Shown: positions 42,567-53,819, counted from the first letter of the stretch. The stretch is 64,000 bases of DNA from Vibrio neptunius (GCA_019339365.1 CP079859.1:62001-126000); one strand, 5' to 3'. Notes: generated from the sequence alone by a model not told the origin. Translations and numbers: made by a program.

Positions 42567-43751
42567 TTAGTCGAAGATCTTAGCAACAACACCAGCACCT
42601 ACTGTACGGCCACCTTCACGGATAGCGAAACGTAGACCTTCATCCATTGCGATTGGAGCGATTAGCTCTACTTGCATTTGGATGTTGTCGCCAGGCATTA
42701 CCATTTCTACGCCTTCTGGTAGAGAGATATCACCAGTTACGTCAGTTGTACGGAAGTAGAACTGTGGACGGTAGCCTTTGAAGAATGGAGTGTGACGACC
42801 ACCTTCATCTTTAGACAGTACGTATACTTCTGATTCGAACTTAGTGTGTGGGTTGATTGACTTAGGAGCCGCTAGTACTTGACCACGCTCTACTTCGTCA
42901 CGCTTAGTACCACGTAGAAGGGCACCAACGTTCTCACCCGCACGACCTTCGTCTAGAAGCTTACGGAACATTTCAACACCAGTACAAGTCGTTGTTGTAG
43001 TTTCTTTAATACCTACGATTTCGACTTCATCACCTACTGTTAGGATACCGCGCTCGATACGACCAGTTACTACTGTACCACGACCTTGGATTGAGAATAC
43101 GTCTTCGATTGGTAGTAGGAATGGTTGGTCTACTGCACGCTCTGGCTCTGGGATGTAAGAGTCTAGTGCTTCAGCAAGCTCAACGATCTTGTCTTCCCAC
43201 TGCTTCTCGCCGTTTAGTGCGCCTAGTGCAGAACCTTGGATAACTGGTAGGTCATCACCTGGGAAGTCGTACTCAGATAGAAGTTCACGAACTTCCATTT
43301 CTACTAACTCTAGTAGCTCTTCATCGTCAACCATGTCACATTTGTTCATGAATACGATGATGTATGGGATACCAACCTGACGGCCTAGTAGGATGTGCTC
43401 ACGAGTTTGTGGCATTGGGCCATCTGTCGCAGCAACAACTAGGATACCACCGTCCATCTGTGCAGCACCTGTGATCATGTTTTTAACATAATCCGCGTGT
43501 CCTGGACAGTCTACGTGTGCGTAGTGACGAGTTGGAGTGTCGTACTCAACGTGAGATGTTGCGATTGTGATACCGCGCTCACGCTCTTCTGGAGCGTTAT
43601 CGATAGATGCGAAGTCTTTCGCTTCACCGCCGTACACTTTAGCAAGAGTTGTACAGATTGCAGCAGTTAGAGTTGTTTTACCGTGGTCAACGTGGCCGAT
43701 AGTACCAACGTTTACGTGCGGTTTAGTACGTTCAAATTTTTCTTTAGACAC
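42567..43751 (-). CDS. tuf: Elongation factor Tu
   Basis: EF-Tu delivers aminoacyl-tRNA to the ribosome. G1 GHVDHGKTT, the effector RGITI, G3 DCPGHADY and G4 NKCDMVDD are intact, with domains II and III following. 394 residues, normal. Start is GTG at 43751 after AAGGAAC. It follows fusA by 154 bp and has its own candidate promoter in the gap. Confidence 0.98.
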   Translation of the reverse strand: MSKEKFERTKPHVNVGTIGHVDHGKTTLTAAICTTLAKVYGGEAKDFASIDNAPEERERGITIATSHVEYDTPTRHYAHVDCPGHADYVKNMITGAAQMDGGILVVAATDGPMPQTREHILLGRQVGIPYIIVFMNKCDMVDDEELLELVEMEVRELLSEYDFPGDDLPVIQGSALGALNGEKQWEDKIVELAEALDSYIPEPERAVDQPFLLPIEDVFSIQGRGTVVTGRIERGILTVGDEVEIVGIKETTTTTCTGVEMFRKLLDEGRAGENVGALLRGTKRDEVERGQVLAAPKSINPHTKFESEVYVLSKDEGGRHTPFFKGYRPQFYFRTTDVTGDISLPEGVEMVMPGDNIQMQVELIAPIAMDEGLRFAIREGGRTVGAGVVAKIFD

Positions 43752-43817
43752 GATCGTGTTCCTTCCTAGTTATGATTCGCCGCGAACGTTATTGATCACG
43801 ACGCGCCAGAATTTGCT

Positions 43818-43846
43818 ATTTTATGCGCCAACGTCCGTCAGCGCAA
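43818..43846 (-). promoter_or_regulatory. Putative promoter of tuf
   Basis: On the minus strand, TTGCGC and TAAAAT with a 17-bp spacer, 66 bp before the tuf start in the fusA-tuf gap. Confidence 0.6.
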
Positions 43847-43905
43847 TATTTGGACGTATTGATCTTTAAAAAAGTCTTGCTATTTTTAAAGGTTAATACG
43901 ATTTA

Positions 43906-46005
43906 TTAGTAACCACGGTCTGCAATGATTTTATCTGCAAAGTTTTTCGGTACTTCAGCGTACTCGTTAAACTCCATAGAATAAGACGCACGACCTTGAG
44001 TCGCAGAGCGTAGATCCGTTGCATAACCAAACATCTCAGATAGTGGTACTTGAGCGCGGATGATCTTAATACCCGCCACTCCATCGTCCATACCTTCGAT
44101 CATACCGCGACGACGGTTTAGGTCACCAACAACATCACCCATCCAATCTTCAGGCGTAGTTACTTCAACATTCATCATTGGCTCAAGAAGTACAGGCTGT
44201 GCTTCTAGTGAACCCTTCTTGAATGCCATCGAGCCAGCGATCTTAAACGCCATCTCGTTAGAGTCAACATCGTGGTAAGAACCATCAAACAGAGTGGCTT
44301 TAATATCTAAAACAGGATAACCCGCTAGAACACCACTGTTCATTTGCTCTTCGATACCTTTCGCTACCGAGCTGATGTATTCCTTAGGAACCACACCACC
44401 CACAATTTCGTCAACAAAGACAAAACCTTCGCCAGGTTCAGATGGCTCCAGTTTGATCCATACGTGACCATACTGACCACGACCACCAGATTGACGTACA
44501 AATTTACCTTCAACTTCCGCGTTACCACGAATCGTCTCTCGGTAAGCAACCTGAGGTTTACCAACATTACAGTCAACGCTGAATTCACGTTTCATACGGT
44601 CAACGATGATATCTAGGTGAAGCTCACCCATACCAGAGATCAGTGTCTGACCTGTTTCGTCGTCCGTTTCTACGCGGAATGATGGGTCTTCTGCCGCTAG
44701 TTTACCTAGTGCTATACCCATCTTCTCTTGATCAGCAACAGAGCGAGGCTCTACTGCGATCTGAATAACTGGATCAGGAAACTCCATACGTTCCAGAATC
44801 ACTTTATGGTTCTGGTCACATAGCGTGTCACCTGTAGTTACGTCTTTCAGGCCGATTGCCGCTGCAATATCACCTGCGCGAACTTCTTTAATTTCATCAC
44901 GCTTGTTTGAGTGCATCTGTACGATACGACCAAAGCGTTCTTTCTTCTGTTTAACAGAGTTGTAAACAGCATCGCCAGAGTTGACCACACCAGAGTAAAC
45001 ACGCATAAAGGTCAGCGTACCTACGAATGGGTCAGTTGCGATCTTGAATGCTAATGCTGAGAACGGTTCGTTGTCGTCTGCATGACGTTCAACTTCGTTG
45101 TCGTTGTCATCCACACCTTTGATCGCTGGAACATCGATTGGCGATGGCAAGAATTCGACTACTGCATCGAGTACCGCTTGAACACCTTTGTTCTTAAACG
45201 CACTACCACAAGTGGCCAGTACGATTTCGTTGTTTAATGTACGTGTACGCAGTGCTTGCTTGATTTCAGCTTCCGTTAGTTCGCCTTCTTCAAGATACTT
45301 ATCCATCAGCTCTTCGCTAGCTTCCGCTGCAGATTCAACGAGGTTGTTGTGCCACTCTTCAGCAAGCTCAAGCATGTCCGCTGGAATCTCTTCGTAAGTG
45401 AACGTTGTACCTTGATCAGCTTCACTCCAGTTGATCATCTTCATCTTGATTAGGTCAATAACACCCTTGAAGTCATCTTCCGCACCAACGTTAAGTTGGA
45501 TAGGAACAGGGTTCGCACCAAGACGGTTTTTGATTTGATCAACAACGCGTAGGAAGTCAGCACCTGCACGGTCCATCTTGTTAACAAATACCATACGAGG
45601 TACTTGGTACTTGTCAGCTTGACGCCATACAGTTTCAGATTGAGGTTCAACACCCGATGAACCACAGAACACAACGACAGCACCATCAAGTACGCGCAGT
45701 GAACGCTCTACTTCGATAGTGAAATCTACGTGTCCGGGAGTATCGATGATGTTGATGCGGTGGTCTTGGAATTGTGCGTCCATACCACGCCAGAAAGTCG
45801 TCGTAGCCGCTGAGGTGATGGTGATACCACGCTCCTGCTCCTGCTCCATCCAGTCCATGGTAGCAGCACCATCGTGAACTTCACCGATTTTATGAGAAAG
45901 GCCAGTGTAGAACAGAATACGTTCACTTGTGGTTGTTTTACCTGCGTCTACGTGAGCGACGATACCAATATTACGGTAGCGCTCAATAGGTGTTTTACGA
46001 GCCAC
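43906..46005 (-). CDS. fusA: Elongation factor G
   Basis: EF-G drives ribosomal translocation. G1 [10 protein letters not shown]2 [10 protein letters not shown]3 DTPGHVDF and G4 NKMDRAGAD are intact, followed by domains II to V, ending [12 protein letters not shown]. 699 residues, normal. Third gene of rpsL-rpsG-fusA-tuf. Confidence 0.98.
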   Translation of the reverse strand: MARKTPIERYRNIGIVAHVDAGKTTTSERILFYTGLSHKIGEVHDGAATMDWMEQEQERGITITSAATTTFWRGMDAQFQDHRINIIDTPGHVDFTIEVERSLRVLDGAVVVFCGSSGVEPQSETVWRQADKYQVPRMVFVNKMDRAGADFLRVVDQIKNRLGANPVPIQLNVGAEDDFKGVIDLIKMKMINWSEADQGTTFTYEEIPADMLELAEEWHNNLVESAAEASEELMDKYLEEGELTEAEIKQALRTRTLNNEIVLATCGSAFKNKGVQAVLDAVVEFLPSPIDVPAIKGVDDNDNEVERHADDNEPFSALAFKIATDPFVGTLTFMRVYSGVVNSGDAVYNSVKQKKERFGRIVQMHSNKRDEIKEVRAGDIAAAIGLKDVTTGDTLCDQNHKVILERMEFPDPVIQIAVEPRSVADQEKMGIALGKLAAEDPSFRVETDDETGQTLISGMGELHLDIIVDRMKREFSVDCNVGKPQVAYRETIRGNAEVEGKFVRQSGGRGQYGHVWIKLEPSEPGEGFVFVDEIVGGVVPKEYISSVAKGIEEQMNSGVLAGYPVLDIKATLFDGSYHDVDSNEMAFKIAGSMAFKKGSLEAQPVLLEPMMNVEVTTPEDWMGDVVGDLNRRRGMIEGMDDGVAGIKIIRAQVPLSEMFGYATDLRSATQGRASYSMEFNEYAEVPKNFADKIIADRGY

Positions 46006-46161
46006 GATTGAATCCTCTTGAATTAGGGACTATTGCTATTTCTAGTTGCATTTTAGTCTGCTCATGGCAATTTTTACGTGCCCTAGATATAGCAATAGTT
46101 CCTAAGCTTGCGCATAGGAACTAGAGTAGCGCCGCGAAGGTTCTCGCGGCACTGAAAGGTA

Positions 46162-46632
46162 TTACCAGCGGTAATGAGCGAATGCTTTGTTCGCTTCTGC
46201 CATACGGTGAACGTCTTCACGTTTCTTAACAGCAGTACCTTTGTTCTCAGACGCGTCTAGCATTTCAGCAGCTAGGCGTTGAGCCATAGATTTTTCACCA
46301 CGCTTACGCGCAGCTTCAACTACCCAACGCATAGCAAGTGCGTTACGGCGAACCGGACGTACTTCTACAGGTACTTGGTAAGTTGAACCACCCACGCGAC
46401 GAGATTTAACCTCTACCGCAGGGCGAACATTTTCAAGAGCTTCTTCAAATACAGCTAAGTGATCTTTACCAGATTTCTCAGCCATTGCATCTAGTGCAGT
46501 GTAAACAATTTTCTCTGCAGTAGATTTTTTACCGTCAACCATAAGGATGTTAACGAATTTTGCCAGCAGTTCTGATTTGAACTTTGGATCTGGAAGGATC
46601 TTACGCTGACCGATGACGCGACGACGTGGCAT
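46162..46632 (-). CDS. rpsG: 30S ribosomal protein S7
   Basis: A 156-residue S7: [31 protein letters not shown], and the C-terminal end [15 protein letters not shown]. It nucleates assembly of the 3' domain of 16S rRNA. In E. coli S7 represses its own operon by binding the rpsL-rpsG gap (here 117 bp). Confidence 0.98.
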   Translation of the reverse strand: MPRRRVIGQRKILPDPKFKSELLAKFVNILMVDGKKSTAEKIVYTALDAMAEKSGKDHLAVFEEALENVRPAVEVKSRRVGGSTYQVPVEVRPVRRNALAMRWVVEAARKRGEKSMAQRLAAEMLDASENKGTAVKKREDVHRMAEANKAFAHYRW

Positions 46633-46749
46633 GGAATTTCTCCGTTGTCTTATTCTTCAGGTTATCCAAAACTTTACAGTTTCTTCAAAAATTAATATTA
46701 ATTTTAGTGTTTGGCCTTACTTAACGCTTCTCTTTAAAAGAAAAGACGA

Positions 46750-47127
<378 letters not shown>

Positions 47128-47219
47128 CTAGCTCCTGATTTACTTAAAAGTAAGCTTTGTGAAAAATCTAACCCTATCTACACGTGTACCGAAGTACTTC
47201 GTACAAATAGGGACGCAAA

Positions 47220-47248
47220 ATTCTATGCAGCAGTGAGAGGTGTGTCAA
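47220..47248 (-). promoter_or_regulatory. Strong putative promoter of the rpsL operon
   Basis: On the minus strand a consensus TTGACA is followed after exactly 17 bp by TAGAAT, 95 bp before rpsL, in the gap after tusB. Confidence 0.75.
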
Positions 47249-47325
47249 GAAATATACGGATCTTTTTTGTCCAACTCGAACACGTATGCCGTAAATGCTG
47301 ATTCACACTATGCTAGGGACAAGAC

Positions 47326-47601
47326 TCAATCCCAGGTGAGAGAGTTTTCTTGCTCAGAAGTCAGATCGACAAAGCTTTCGTAGTCGACCGTCTCTATCGA
47401 TGGGCTCGTGCGGTTGAGGATACCACGGGCTGCCAGATCACTCCGCAATACAAAGGTATTGAGGCCTTTTATCAAAGGGTAAGTCTTGTGTTGGGGATTG
47501 ACCGAGTACACCGCATCTTCTATCAGCAACAAAACATCGCCGTCAACATACACCTTTACGACGTCTTCTAACGCCGCTACCGACTTAACAATATGTAACA
47601 T
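47326..47601 (-). CDS. tusB: Sulfurtransferase complex subunit TusB
   Basis: A 91-residue DsrH-family protein: MLHIVKSVAALEDVVKVY and a C-terminal FVDLTSEQENSLTW, in the normal position after tusC. TusBCD relays sulfur from TusA to TusE and MnmA for 2-thiouridine at tRNA position 34. The ATG at 47601 is chosen to match the family. A longer in-frame start lies inside tusC. Confidence 0.9.
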   Translation of the reverse strand: MLHIVKSVAALEDVVKVYVDGDVLLLIEDAVYSVNPQHKTYPLIKGLNTFVLRSDLAARGILNRTSPSIETVDYESFVDLTSEQENSLTWD

Positions 47602-47608
47602 GATTCCC

Positions 47609-47965
47609 TTAAAAAGAAAGTACTTTGCCAGCGCGATGGATCTGCGCCTGAATATCAACAATAGAAAGCGATTCAGCGTTTATCACTAAATCTGCTTGCG
47701 CTAGCCCACGTTCCGCCAATGAAACCGAGCAGACGTACACTTGTTCGATATCGTAAAGATCAAATAGCTTGAGCATAGGTGAATAGTCTTTACTCAGAAT
47801 ATCACCAGTTTGCTGACCGGCAATCAACTGGTAAACGCCATCCCCAATAAACACTACGCTGATATCTTCACAATACGCTGATGCTGCCAATAAAGCATCA
47901 ATGCCTTCCCGACCAGAGGCACTACCATGGGGGGCACTACGGAATACATAGGTTAACTTGCTCAA
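47609..47965 (-). CDS. tusC: Sulfurtransferase complex subunit TusC
   Basis: A 118-residue DsrF-family protein: [28 protein letters not shown] and [10 protein letters not shown]. It overlaps tusD by 4 bp. It is part of the TusBCD heterohexamer. Confidence 0.93.
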   Translation of the reverse strand: MSKLTYVFRSAPHGSASGREGIDALLAASAYCEDISVVFIGDGVYQLIAGQQTGDILSKDYSPMLKLFDLYDIEQVYVCSVSLAERGLAQADLVINAESLSIVDIQAQIHRAGKVLSF

Positions 47966-48357
47966 AACTGCACCACTCTATCTTGCGTAAGCATAGCTTC
48001 AGCCAGACTGCCCAGCCCTGCCTGATAAAATCCATCTGCAAGGTTACTTTGCATCAAGCTGTGTTGGTTGGCTTCATCCTGACTGACGACACCACGACGC
48101 AATGCGGCGGCAACACAAGTTTCAAGACGCACAGCGTGTTCTGAAGCCAGAGATTGCCAAGCTTTGACCAAATCAAATTCGTCATTCGCTGGCACACTCA
48201 GTGCCGTTCCGTTGGTTACGCCATCCTGATAAAAGAACACGCTCACTAACCGATGACCTTTATTAATCAGGCTGCGTGCAAATTGATAGGCCGTTCTGGC
48301 GGACTGACTACCATAAACTGAGCCGTTGACGACCAAGGTATAGCTCAATGAATTCAA
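47962..48357 (-). CDS. tusD: Sulfurtransferase complex subunit TusD
   Basis: A 131-residue DsrE-family protein with the persulfide cysteine in [14 protein letters not shown] (about residue 79) and the family segment [11 protein letters not shown]. It overlaps yheO by 4 bp and tusC by 4 bp, so the three are coupled. Confidence 0.94.
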   Translation of the reverse strand: MNSLSYTLVVNGSVYGSQSARTAYQFARSLINKGHRLVSVFFYQDGVTNGTALSVPANDEFDLVKAWQSLASEHAVRLETCVAAALRRGVVSQDEANQHSLMQSNLADGFYQAGLGSLAEAMLTQDRVVQF

Positions 48358-49076
48358 CTTTCGTCTTCCTCAGTTTTGCGCTGGCGGATATAGAGATAGA
48401 CGGTGTGTTTAGAGATATTCAAACGATCTGCTACCCGATTTATCGCGTCTTTGATATCAAAGATTCCTTTATCGAATAACTCCATCACAATTTGACGGTT
48501 TTTGGTGTTGTTCGATACCGACTTATCAGCATTTATCTCTTCTATTGTACGCTCAACCGTCTGATCCACCAGCTCCTCAACATCACTGGCAAAGTTTACG
48601 GAGGAAGCCGCTTGCTTGGCTTCTTCGGTAGGCATGAAAGATTGCAATACTTGAGAGAATGGCGCATCGAGATTCACGTTGATACATAGCAAGCCAATAA
48701 CACGATTTTCACCGTTACGGATCGCAACAGTAATCGACTTCATCAGCACACCACCTTTGGCACGGGTAAAATATGAGCGAGAGAAGTTACGTTCCGAGCC
48801 TTCAATATCACGTAACATTTTTAACGCTAAATCCGTGATAGGTGAACCGACCTGACGCCCTGTGTTTTCACCATTCGCAATTTTAATAGCTGATGTATTG
48901 AGGTCTTCCAGAGAATGCAGAACGATTTCACAAAAAGGGCCGATAAGACTAGCAATGCCGTCCACAACTGCTTCATACGATCTCAGAATAATTTTGTCGT
49001 GCTCACTAAATGGCATCACATTGACAGATTCCATTTCGAGCAACATATCTGTGTTTACTGTGTCTGTAGTTGTCAC
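48354..49076 (-). CDS. yheO: YheO-family transcriptional regulator
   Basis: A 240-residue protein: an N-terminal YheO-like PAS domain (about 30-140: [29 protein letters not shown]) and a C-terminal helix-turn-helix (about 195-235: [25 protein letters not shown]). It sits in front of tusDCB as in E. coli. The target genes are unknown. Position suggests a link to tRNA thiolation, but that is inference. Confidence 0.85.
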   Translation of the reverse strand: MTTTDTVNTDMLLEMESVNVMPFSEHDKIILRSYEAVVDGIASLIGPFCEIVLHSLEDLNTSAIKIANGENTGRQVGSPITDLALKMLRDIEGSERNFSRSYFTRAKGGVLMKSITVAIRNGENRVIGLLCINVNLDAPFSQVLQSFMPTEEAKQAASSVNFASDVEELVDQTVERTIEEINADKSVSNNTKNRQIVMELFDKGIFDIKDAINRVADRLNISKHTVYLYIRQRKTEEDES

Positions 49077-49205
49077 TTTTTAAGCCTTCGAGCGAAAAAT
49101 CAACAAATTGGTGTAAGTTTATCAGAAATTTTGAATTGAACATCTAGCAATGCCACTATCTAGTGATTTAGAACAAACTATTCACGCGATACAGTGCCCA
49201 GAACA

Positions 49206-49238
49206 TAAAAAAGGCCTGACTTTCATCAGACCTTTCTA
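49206..49238 (-). terminator. Terminator of fkpA
   Basis: On the minus strand AAGGTCTGA / TCAGGCCTT (one G-U pair) then TTTTTTATG. Confidence 0.8.
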
Positions 49239-49259
49239 CTTCATTCTGCGAGTAGTGGT

Positions 49260-50054
49260 TTATTGAACCGCTTGCTCACCTTCACCGTTATCGATTTTCA
49301 GTAGTTCAACTTCAAAGACCAGTGTTGAGTTTGCAGGGATAGTTGGCGTATCTTGCTCACCGTATGCCAATTCAGGTGGAATAACGAACTTAAACTTAGA
49401 ACCCACAGGCATTAGCTGCACACCTTCCGTCCAACCAGAAATCACGCGATTAAGTGGGAACGTCGCAGGTTCACCACGGTCGTATGAACTATCGAATTGA
49501 GTGCCGTCAATCAACGTGCCTTTGTAATGAACCTGAACCGTATCTGTGTCTTTCGGCTGTTCACCTGTAGCTGGTGTCATTACTTGGTAAAGAAGGCCTG
49601 AGTCCGTCTTTTTGACACCATCTTGCTTTTCAAAATCAGTACGGAAATCATCACCCGCTTTCTTTGCTTCAGCCGCTTTTTCTGCCGCTTGCTTTTGCAT
49701 TGTTTCAGCAACGCGCTTGTCTAGTGATTCAAGTGCTGCACGTGTTTCTTCTTCATTAAGCTCGGGATTGCCCGCAAACACATGTTCTATGCCTTTCAGT
49801 ACGAGATCTTTATCTAGGTTAATACCAATTTCATTTGGTTTGTCTAAGCTAGTGTTTAGGTAATTAGCAAACGATACGCCAATCGCGTAAGCTGCTTTTT
49901 CATCGTCGGTTTTAAAGTGAACCGTTTTACCGGCTTCTGCTTGCACTTGCTCGACTGCAGGCGCGGCTTCTGTTTTAGCTTCTTCTTCTTTTTGACAGCC
50001 AACCGCCAACATTACTGTTGCTGCAAGCAGTGACACCTTAAAAATAGATTTCAT
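49260..50054 (-). CDS. fkpA: FkpA-family FKBP-type peptidyl-prolyl isomerase, predicted lipoprotein
   Basis: A 264-residue envelope foldase/chaperone. The ATG at 50054 begins MKSIFKVSLLAATVMLAVGC, a signal peptide with a lipobox (AVGC), so Cys20 should be lipidated. E. coli FkpA has a plain signal peptide instead. Residues about 45-145 are the helical dimerisation arm and about 150-250 the FKBP domain (VQVHYKGTLIDGTQFDSSYDRG; PPELAYGE). A start 12 bp upstream has no advantage. The low-complexity KEEEAKTEAAP linker after the Cys fits a lipoprotein tether. Confidence 0.9.
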   Translation of the reverse strand: MKSIFKVSLLAATVMLAVGCQKEEEAKTEAAPAVEQVQAEAGKTVHFKTDDEKAAYAIGVSFANYLNTSLDKPNEIGINLDKDLVLKGIEHVFAGNPELNEEETRAALESLDKRVAETMQKQAAEKAAEAKKAGDDFRTDFEKQDGVKKTDSGLLYQVMTPATGEQPKDTDTVQVHYKGTLIDGTQFDSSYDRGEPATFPLNRVISGWTEGVQLMPVGSKFKFVIPPELAYGEQDTPTIPANSTLVFEVELLKIDNGEGEQAVQ

Positions 50055-50192
50055 TGAATTCTCCAATTAATGGCTAACCATTTGTCTTTGCGCACAAATC
50101 TGTAATTTCGACTGGTGCTCATAAGCATGTTGTACCACTATAACCAATATGCGTTTTAATTAAACGTTAACTAAAGCGGATCTTTGTATTTA

Positions 50193-51173
50193 ATGCGAAT
50201 TATTTTTCACACTCTGATACTTACGTTTGTCATCGCAGCGTTAAATGGCTGCTTTTTCTCCACACAGGATGATCAACGCTGGGTAATTGAACCTCTGGGA
50301 ACCACCAGTTTCGCCTTAAGCCGAGATGCCCGATTTGCCCTGTTGTACTCTAAAGAGCATCAACTGGTACTGTGGGACCTCTACGAAAGCCAACAGCTTG
50401 CCTCATTAGGCGAACAAGATCCTCAAGCGAGTACCGTTTCTCGAATCCGTATCTCAGATAACGGCCGATTTGCCGTCACTGCAACACAAATAAACTTTGC
50501 TGTATGGGATTTAGCTTGGACACAAGCTCAAGGGCTCTGGTCCATCTCAGACGGCTTAATTCGCGATATCGACATCGCCAGCAATGGTGAACAAGTCTTG
50601 CTGGGGTTATCGAATGGCAAAGCCATATACGTCAACTTAGTCACTGGAAGACGCCTAGAGTTCCTTGCCCATAATGAAAAAGTGAATTCCGTTGCCCTAT
50701 CTCCTAATGGTCGTTTCGCTTTATCGGGAGGTAATGATTATACCGCCTATCTATGGGATACCCGTACAGGGCAAATTCTCAAGAGCTTTGAGCATGAGCA
50801 GCGCATCAATCGTGTCGCCCTACAAAGAGATGGTTTGTATGCCTTTACTTCAGATGGAGGCAATCAGGCAATCATCTGGGATCTCAGAACTGGAGAACAA
50901 ATTTCCAATCTGCGCAGTTTTTCTCGTCAGTTGATCTTCTCAACGGCCCGCTTCTCTGATGACGGGCAGTTCCTTGTCACTGGTACTCCTTCAAGCCGAA
51001 TTATGGTCTGGGACATACAAACAGGTAAAAAGGTCGAGGGATTTGAAGCAGAGCCTTTAAAAGATACTCGCCCTCCACGCGCAGTGGTGTATGATGCAGC
51101 CTTTGATAATCAGAACCGAGTGATATCTGGCACCTCTGCAGGGATCGCCCAGGCTTGGAGTGTGGATAACTAA
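50193..51173 (+). CDS. WD40-repeat lipoprotein
   Basis: A 326-residue protein: signal peptide with a lipobox (ALNGC, Cys20), then about seven WD40-like repeats, e.g. ALSRDARFALLYSKEHQLVLWDL, VALSPNGRFALSGGNDYTAYLWD, VALQRDGLYAFTSDGGNQAIIWD. It should form a beta-propeller in the periplasm anchored to a membrane, with no obvious catalytic residues. ATG at 50193. It lies 2 bp before slyX, so they form one unit. I know no assigned function. Confidence 0.85.
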   Translation: MRIIFHTLILTFVIAALNGCFFSTQDDQRWVIEPLGTTSFALSRDARFALLYSKEHQLVLWDLYESQQLASLGEQDPQASTVSRIRISDNGRFAVTATQINFAVWDLAWTQAQGLWSISDGLIRDIDIASNGEQVLLGLSNGKAIYVNLVTGRRLEFLAHNEKVNSVALSPNGRFALSGGNDYTAYLWDTRTGQILKSFEHEQRINRVALQRDGLYAFTSDGGNQAIIWDLRTGEQISNLRSFSRQLIFSTARFSDDGQFLVTGTPSSRIMVWDIQTGKKVEGFEAEPLKDTRPPRAVVYDAAFDNQNRVISGTSAGIAQAWSVDN

Positions 51174-51175
51174 TC

Positions 51176-51403
51176 ATGACCGAAAAGCGTATTGAAGAGC
51201 TAGAGAACCGTCTTAACGACATGGAGTGCCAGCTTGCTTTCCAAGAGCAGACTATTGAGTCTCTCAATGATGCACTAAGTCAGCAACAACTGCTGATCAC
51301 GAAAATGCAGGATCAGATGAAGTACGTGGTGGGCAAAGTCAAAAACATGGACTCATCTAATTTAGCAGATCCAGCCCAAGAAACCCCGCCACCACACTAC
51401 TAA
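51176..51403 (+). CDS. slyX: SlyX family protein
   Basis: A 75-residue mostly coiled-coil protein: KRIEELENRLNDMECQLAFQEQTIESLNDAL, with the family C-terminus PPHY. Found next to slyD/fkpA in enterics. Function unknown. Its 3' end overlaps the convergent yjeT end by 4 bp. Confidence 0.92.
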   Translation: MTEKRIEELENRLNDMECQLAFQEQTIESLNDALSQQQLLITKMQDQMKYVVGKVKNMDSSNLADPAQETPPPHY

Positions 51404-51585
51404 CTAAACACGTATGCAATCACGGCACCTGCAACCACTAAACACCCACCGATACGCCTAAGTTGATTGTCGGGTTGTTCACTAAGCTGAGAGACCATAT
51501 TTCTCCAACCGTTCGGTGCGATTAGAGGCCCCAACCCTTCCACAATCAACACTAAACCCAGAGCCATCCATAGAGAATTAGTCAT
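51400..51585 (-). CDS. yjeT: YjeT-family (DUF2065) small inner-membrane protein
   Basis: A 61-residue protein with two hydrophobic segments around SLWMALGLVLIVEGLGPLIAP and CLVVAGAVIAYVF, aligning with E. coli YjeT (65 residues). ATG 51585 follows CGAGGAAAAAGCG. It lies after hflC on the same strand, as in E. coli, although a terminator sits between them. Function unknown. Confidence 0.88.
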   Translation of the reverse strand: MTNSLWMALGLVLIVEGLGPLIAPNGWRNMVSQLSEQPDNQLRRIGGCLVVAGAVIAYVFS

Positions 51586-51603
51586 CGCTTTTTCCTCGAA
51601 AAA

Positions 51604-51632
51604 ACAAAGGCTCCACAAGGGAGCCTTTTATT
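51604..51632 (-). terminator. Terminator after hflC
   Basis: AAAGGCTCC / GGAGCCTTT stem with a 5-6 nt loop and T-rich flank on the minus strand. Confidence 0.82.
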
Positions 51633-51645
51633 GATGAGTTTGAAC

Positions 51646-52626
51646 TTACTTAGCAGGCGTACCTGCTGAGTTGTTCATGTACTGGAAGAAATCACTCTTA
51701 GGATCCAGTACTAAAATGTCGCTTTCACTGTTAAATGAAGACTGATAAGCGCGCAATGAACGGATAAACCCGAAGAACTCAGGGTCCTTGCTATAAGCTT
51801 CAGCATAGATGTTGGCAGCTTCAGCATCCGCATCACCCCTAGTGATTCTAGCGGTCTTGTCTGCTTCAGCAAGAATCGTCGCCACTTCTAATTCAGCTTG
51901 AGCGCGAATAATTTCCGCTTGCTCGCGACCCTCTGAACGAAACTGCCTTGCAACTGACTCACGCTCTGCTCGCATCCGATTATAGATAGATTGGTTGATA
52001 CTATCTGGAAGGTTAATCTTCTTCATTCTAAAGTCGAAGACATGAATACCCAAATCTTCCATCGCATCTTTGCGCGTATCGTTGAGCACGTTCTTCATAA
52101 TGATGTCACGCTCGCCGTCAACTTCTAGTGCCTCTTTGGCAGCTTCAGTGGTTACCACATCGGCGTCAGTACTGTCAGGCAATATATCTGTGTTACGTGG
52201 CCCAGAAACGATCTGCTTTATCTCACGTGAACCTATTTCTGAACGCAACACGTCCGTTACTTTACGGCTTAGTAGTGTTTGGGCTGTATTAGCGTTGCCA
52301 CCACCAGTGGCAAGATAATACTGACCAAAGTCTTCGATACGCCACTTTATGTACGAATCGATCAAAACATCCTTTTTCTCAGACGTTACGAAACGATCCG
52401 AGCGCCCGTCCATCGTCTGAATCTTAGCGTCTAGGGTTTTGACTCGGTCAAACAGTGGCATTTTGAAGTGCAAGCCCGGTTCGTAGATTCGTGCAATCTC
52501 ATTGTTGTCTTTCAACACTCGACCGAAACGAACAACGATACCACGCTCTCCTTCAGGTATCACAAATAGCGACATCAACATAAGGACAAGTGCGACGACC
52601 AAAACAGGGATCATTAACTTACGCAT
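51646..52626 (-). CDS. hflC: FtsH-regulating protease modulator HflC
   Basis: A 326-residue SPFH/prohibitin-domain protein anchored by one N-terminal helix (LMIPVLVVALVLMLMSLFVI). With HflK it forms a large periplasmic cage around FtsH and limits its proteolysis. The SPFH domain and coiled-coil region (ARQFRSEGREQAEIIRAQAELE) are present. It starts 2 bp after the hflK stop. Confidence 0.95.
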   Translation of the reverse strand: MRKLMIPVLVVALVLMLMSLFVIPEGERGIVVRFGRVLKDNNEIARIYEPGLHFKMPLFDRVKTLDAKIQTMDGRSDRFVTSEKKDVLIDSYIKWRIEDFGQYYLATGGGNANTAQTLLSRKVTDVLRSEIGSREIKQIVSGPRNTDILPDSTDADVVTTEAAKEALEVDGERDIIMKNVLNDTRKDAMEDLGIHVFDFRMKKINLPDSINQSIYNRMRAERESVARQFRSEGREQAEIIRAQAELEVATILAEADKTARITRGDADAEAANIYAEAYSKDPEFFGFIRSLRAYQSSFNSESDILVLDPKSDFFQYMNNSAGTPAK

Positions 52627-52628
52627 TT

Positions 52629-53819
52629 TTAATATCTCCCTTGACGTGAGGTAGAACGAGAACCTGAGTCATTGGTATCACTATTTGATTGCGGTTCTAA
52701 CTCAATTTTTTCATATGTAGAGGTTTCTTTCATTGAGCGACTGCGAGTTTCTTTTTGACCACTGGTAAGCTTATCGATAGGTAGATACAACAGATTACCG
52801 CTCGACTCTGAATCAATCAGAACTTTCGATGTACTGGAGTAAACTTTCTCCATCGTATCTAAGTAGAGTCGATTACGAGTCACTTCTGGTGCAGCTTGGT
52901 ACTCAGGGAGTAACTTCTCAAACTGAGCGACTTCACCTAACGCTCCATTGACGACTCGCTCACTGTAGCCTTGCGCTTCTTTAAGGAGACGTTCAGCACG
53001 ACCTTTAGCCTTAGGAATAATATCGTTTTGATATGCTTCGGCTTCACGCTTAAAGCGCTGCGCGTCCTCACGAGACGCTGTCGCATCATCAAACGCATCT
53101 TTCACTTCTTCAGGTGGACGAGCATCTTCAAAGTTCACCGCTACAATTTCAATACCCATATCATAATTATTGACGATATCTTCGAGGGTGATTTGAGTAT
53201 TCTGACGGATAGACAAGCGACCGCTCGTCAAAATGCTGTCCATTAGTGAATCACCGATTACGGCACGCAGTGCAGAATCTGTTGCTTGACGTAAGCTGTC
53301 ATCTGCGTTGGTCACGCGGAATAGGTATTTGTAAGGATCCGCGACACGATATTGAACATCCATCGCAACAGCCACAACGTTTTCATCTTTTGTCAGCATT
53401 AGACCAGAAGAACGTAGCGAACGAATTGCCTGTTCGTTGACCGCTTGATACTCATCGATAAAGCGAGGACGCCAGTTCAAACCTGGATCAACCACACGGT
53501 CATACTTACCTAGACGTAGCACGACACCACGCTCACCTTCACCAATGGTGTAAAAGCCAGCAAAGAACCAAATTGCTATCGCGATAACTGCAATGACACC
53601 AAAACCTAGTGTACCGCCGCCACCGCCTATAGACGATCCTTTGCCTCCTTTTCCACCACCAAACTTTCCACCCAGTTTCTGACTCAGTTTATTAAACACT
53701 TCGTCTAAGTCTGGCGGTCCTTGATCACGGCCACCTTTATTACCACGATTATTATTACCCCATGGGTCGTTATCGCGGCCATTGTTGCCGTTGTTATTAC
53801 CAGGCTCATTCCACGCCAT
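52629..53819 (-). CDS. hflK: FtsH-regulating protease modulator HflK
   Basis: A 396-residue partner of HflC. It has a cytosolic N-terminus rich in Gly and Asn (residues 1-70, GNNNGNNGRDNDPWGNN), one membrane helix (about 73-97), an SPFH domain and a coiled coil (EDAQRFKREAEAYQNDIIPKA). The C-terminal tail is polar and Ser-rich, as is usual. Confidence 0.95.
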   Translation of the reverse strand: MAWNEPGNNNGNNGRDNDPWGNNNRGNKGGRDQGPPDLDEVFNKLSQKLGGKFGGGKGGKGSSIGGGGGTLGFGVIAVIAIAIWFFAGFYTIGEGERGVVLRLGKYDRVVDPGLNWRPRFIDEYQAVNEQAIRSLRSSGLMLTKDENVVAVAMDVQYRVADPYKYLFRVTNADDSLRQATDSALRAVIGDSLMDSILTSGRLSIRQNTQITLEDIVNNYDMGIEIVAVNFEDARPPEEVKDAFDDATASREDAQRFKREAEAYQNDIIPKAKGRAERLLKEAQGYSERVVNGALGEVAQFEKLLPEYQAAPEVTRNRLYLDTMEKVYSSTSKVLIDSESSGNLLYLPIDKLTSGQKETRSRSMKETSTYEKIELEPQSNSDTNDSGSRSTSRQGRY

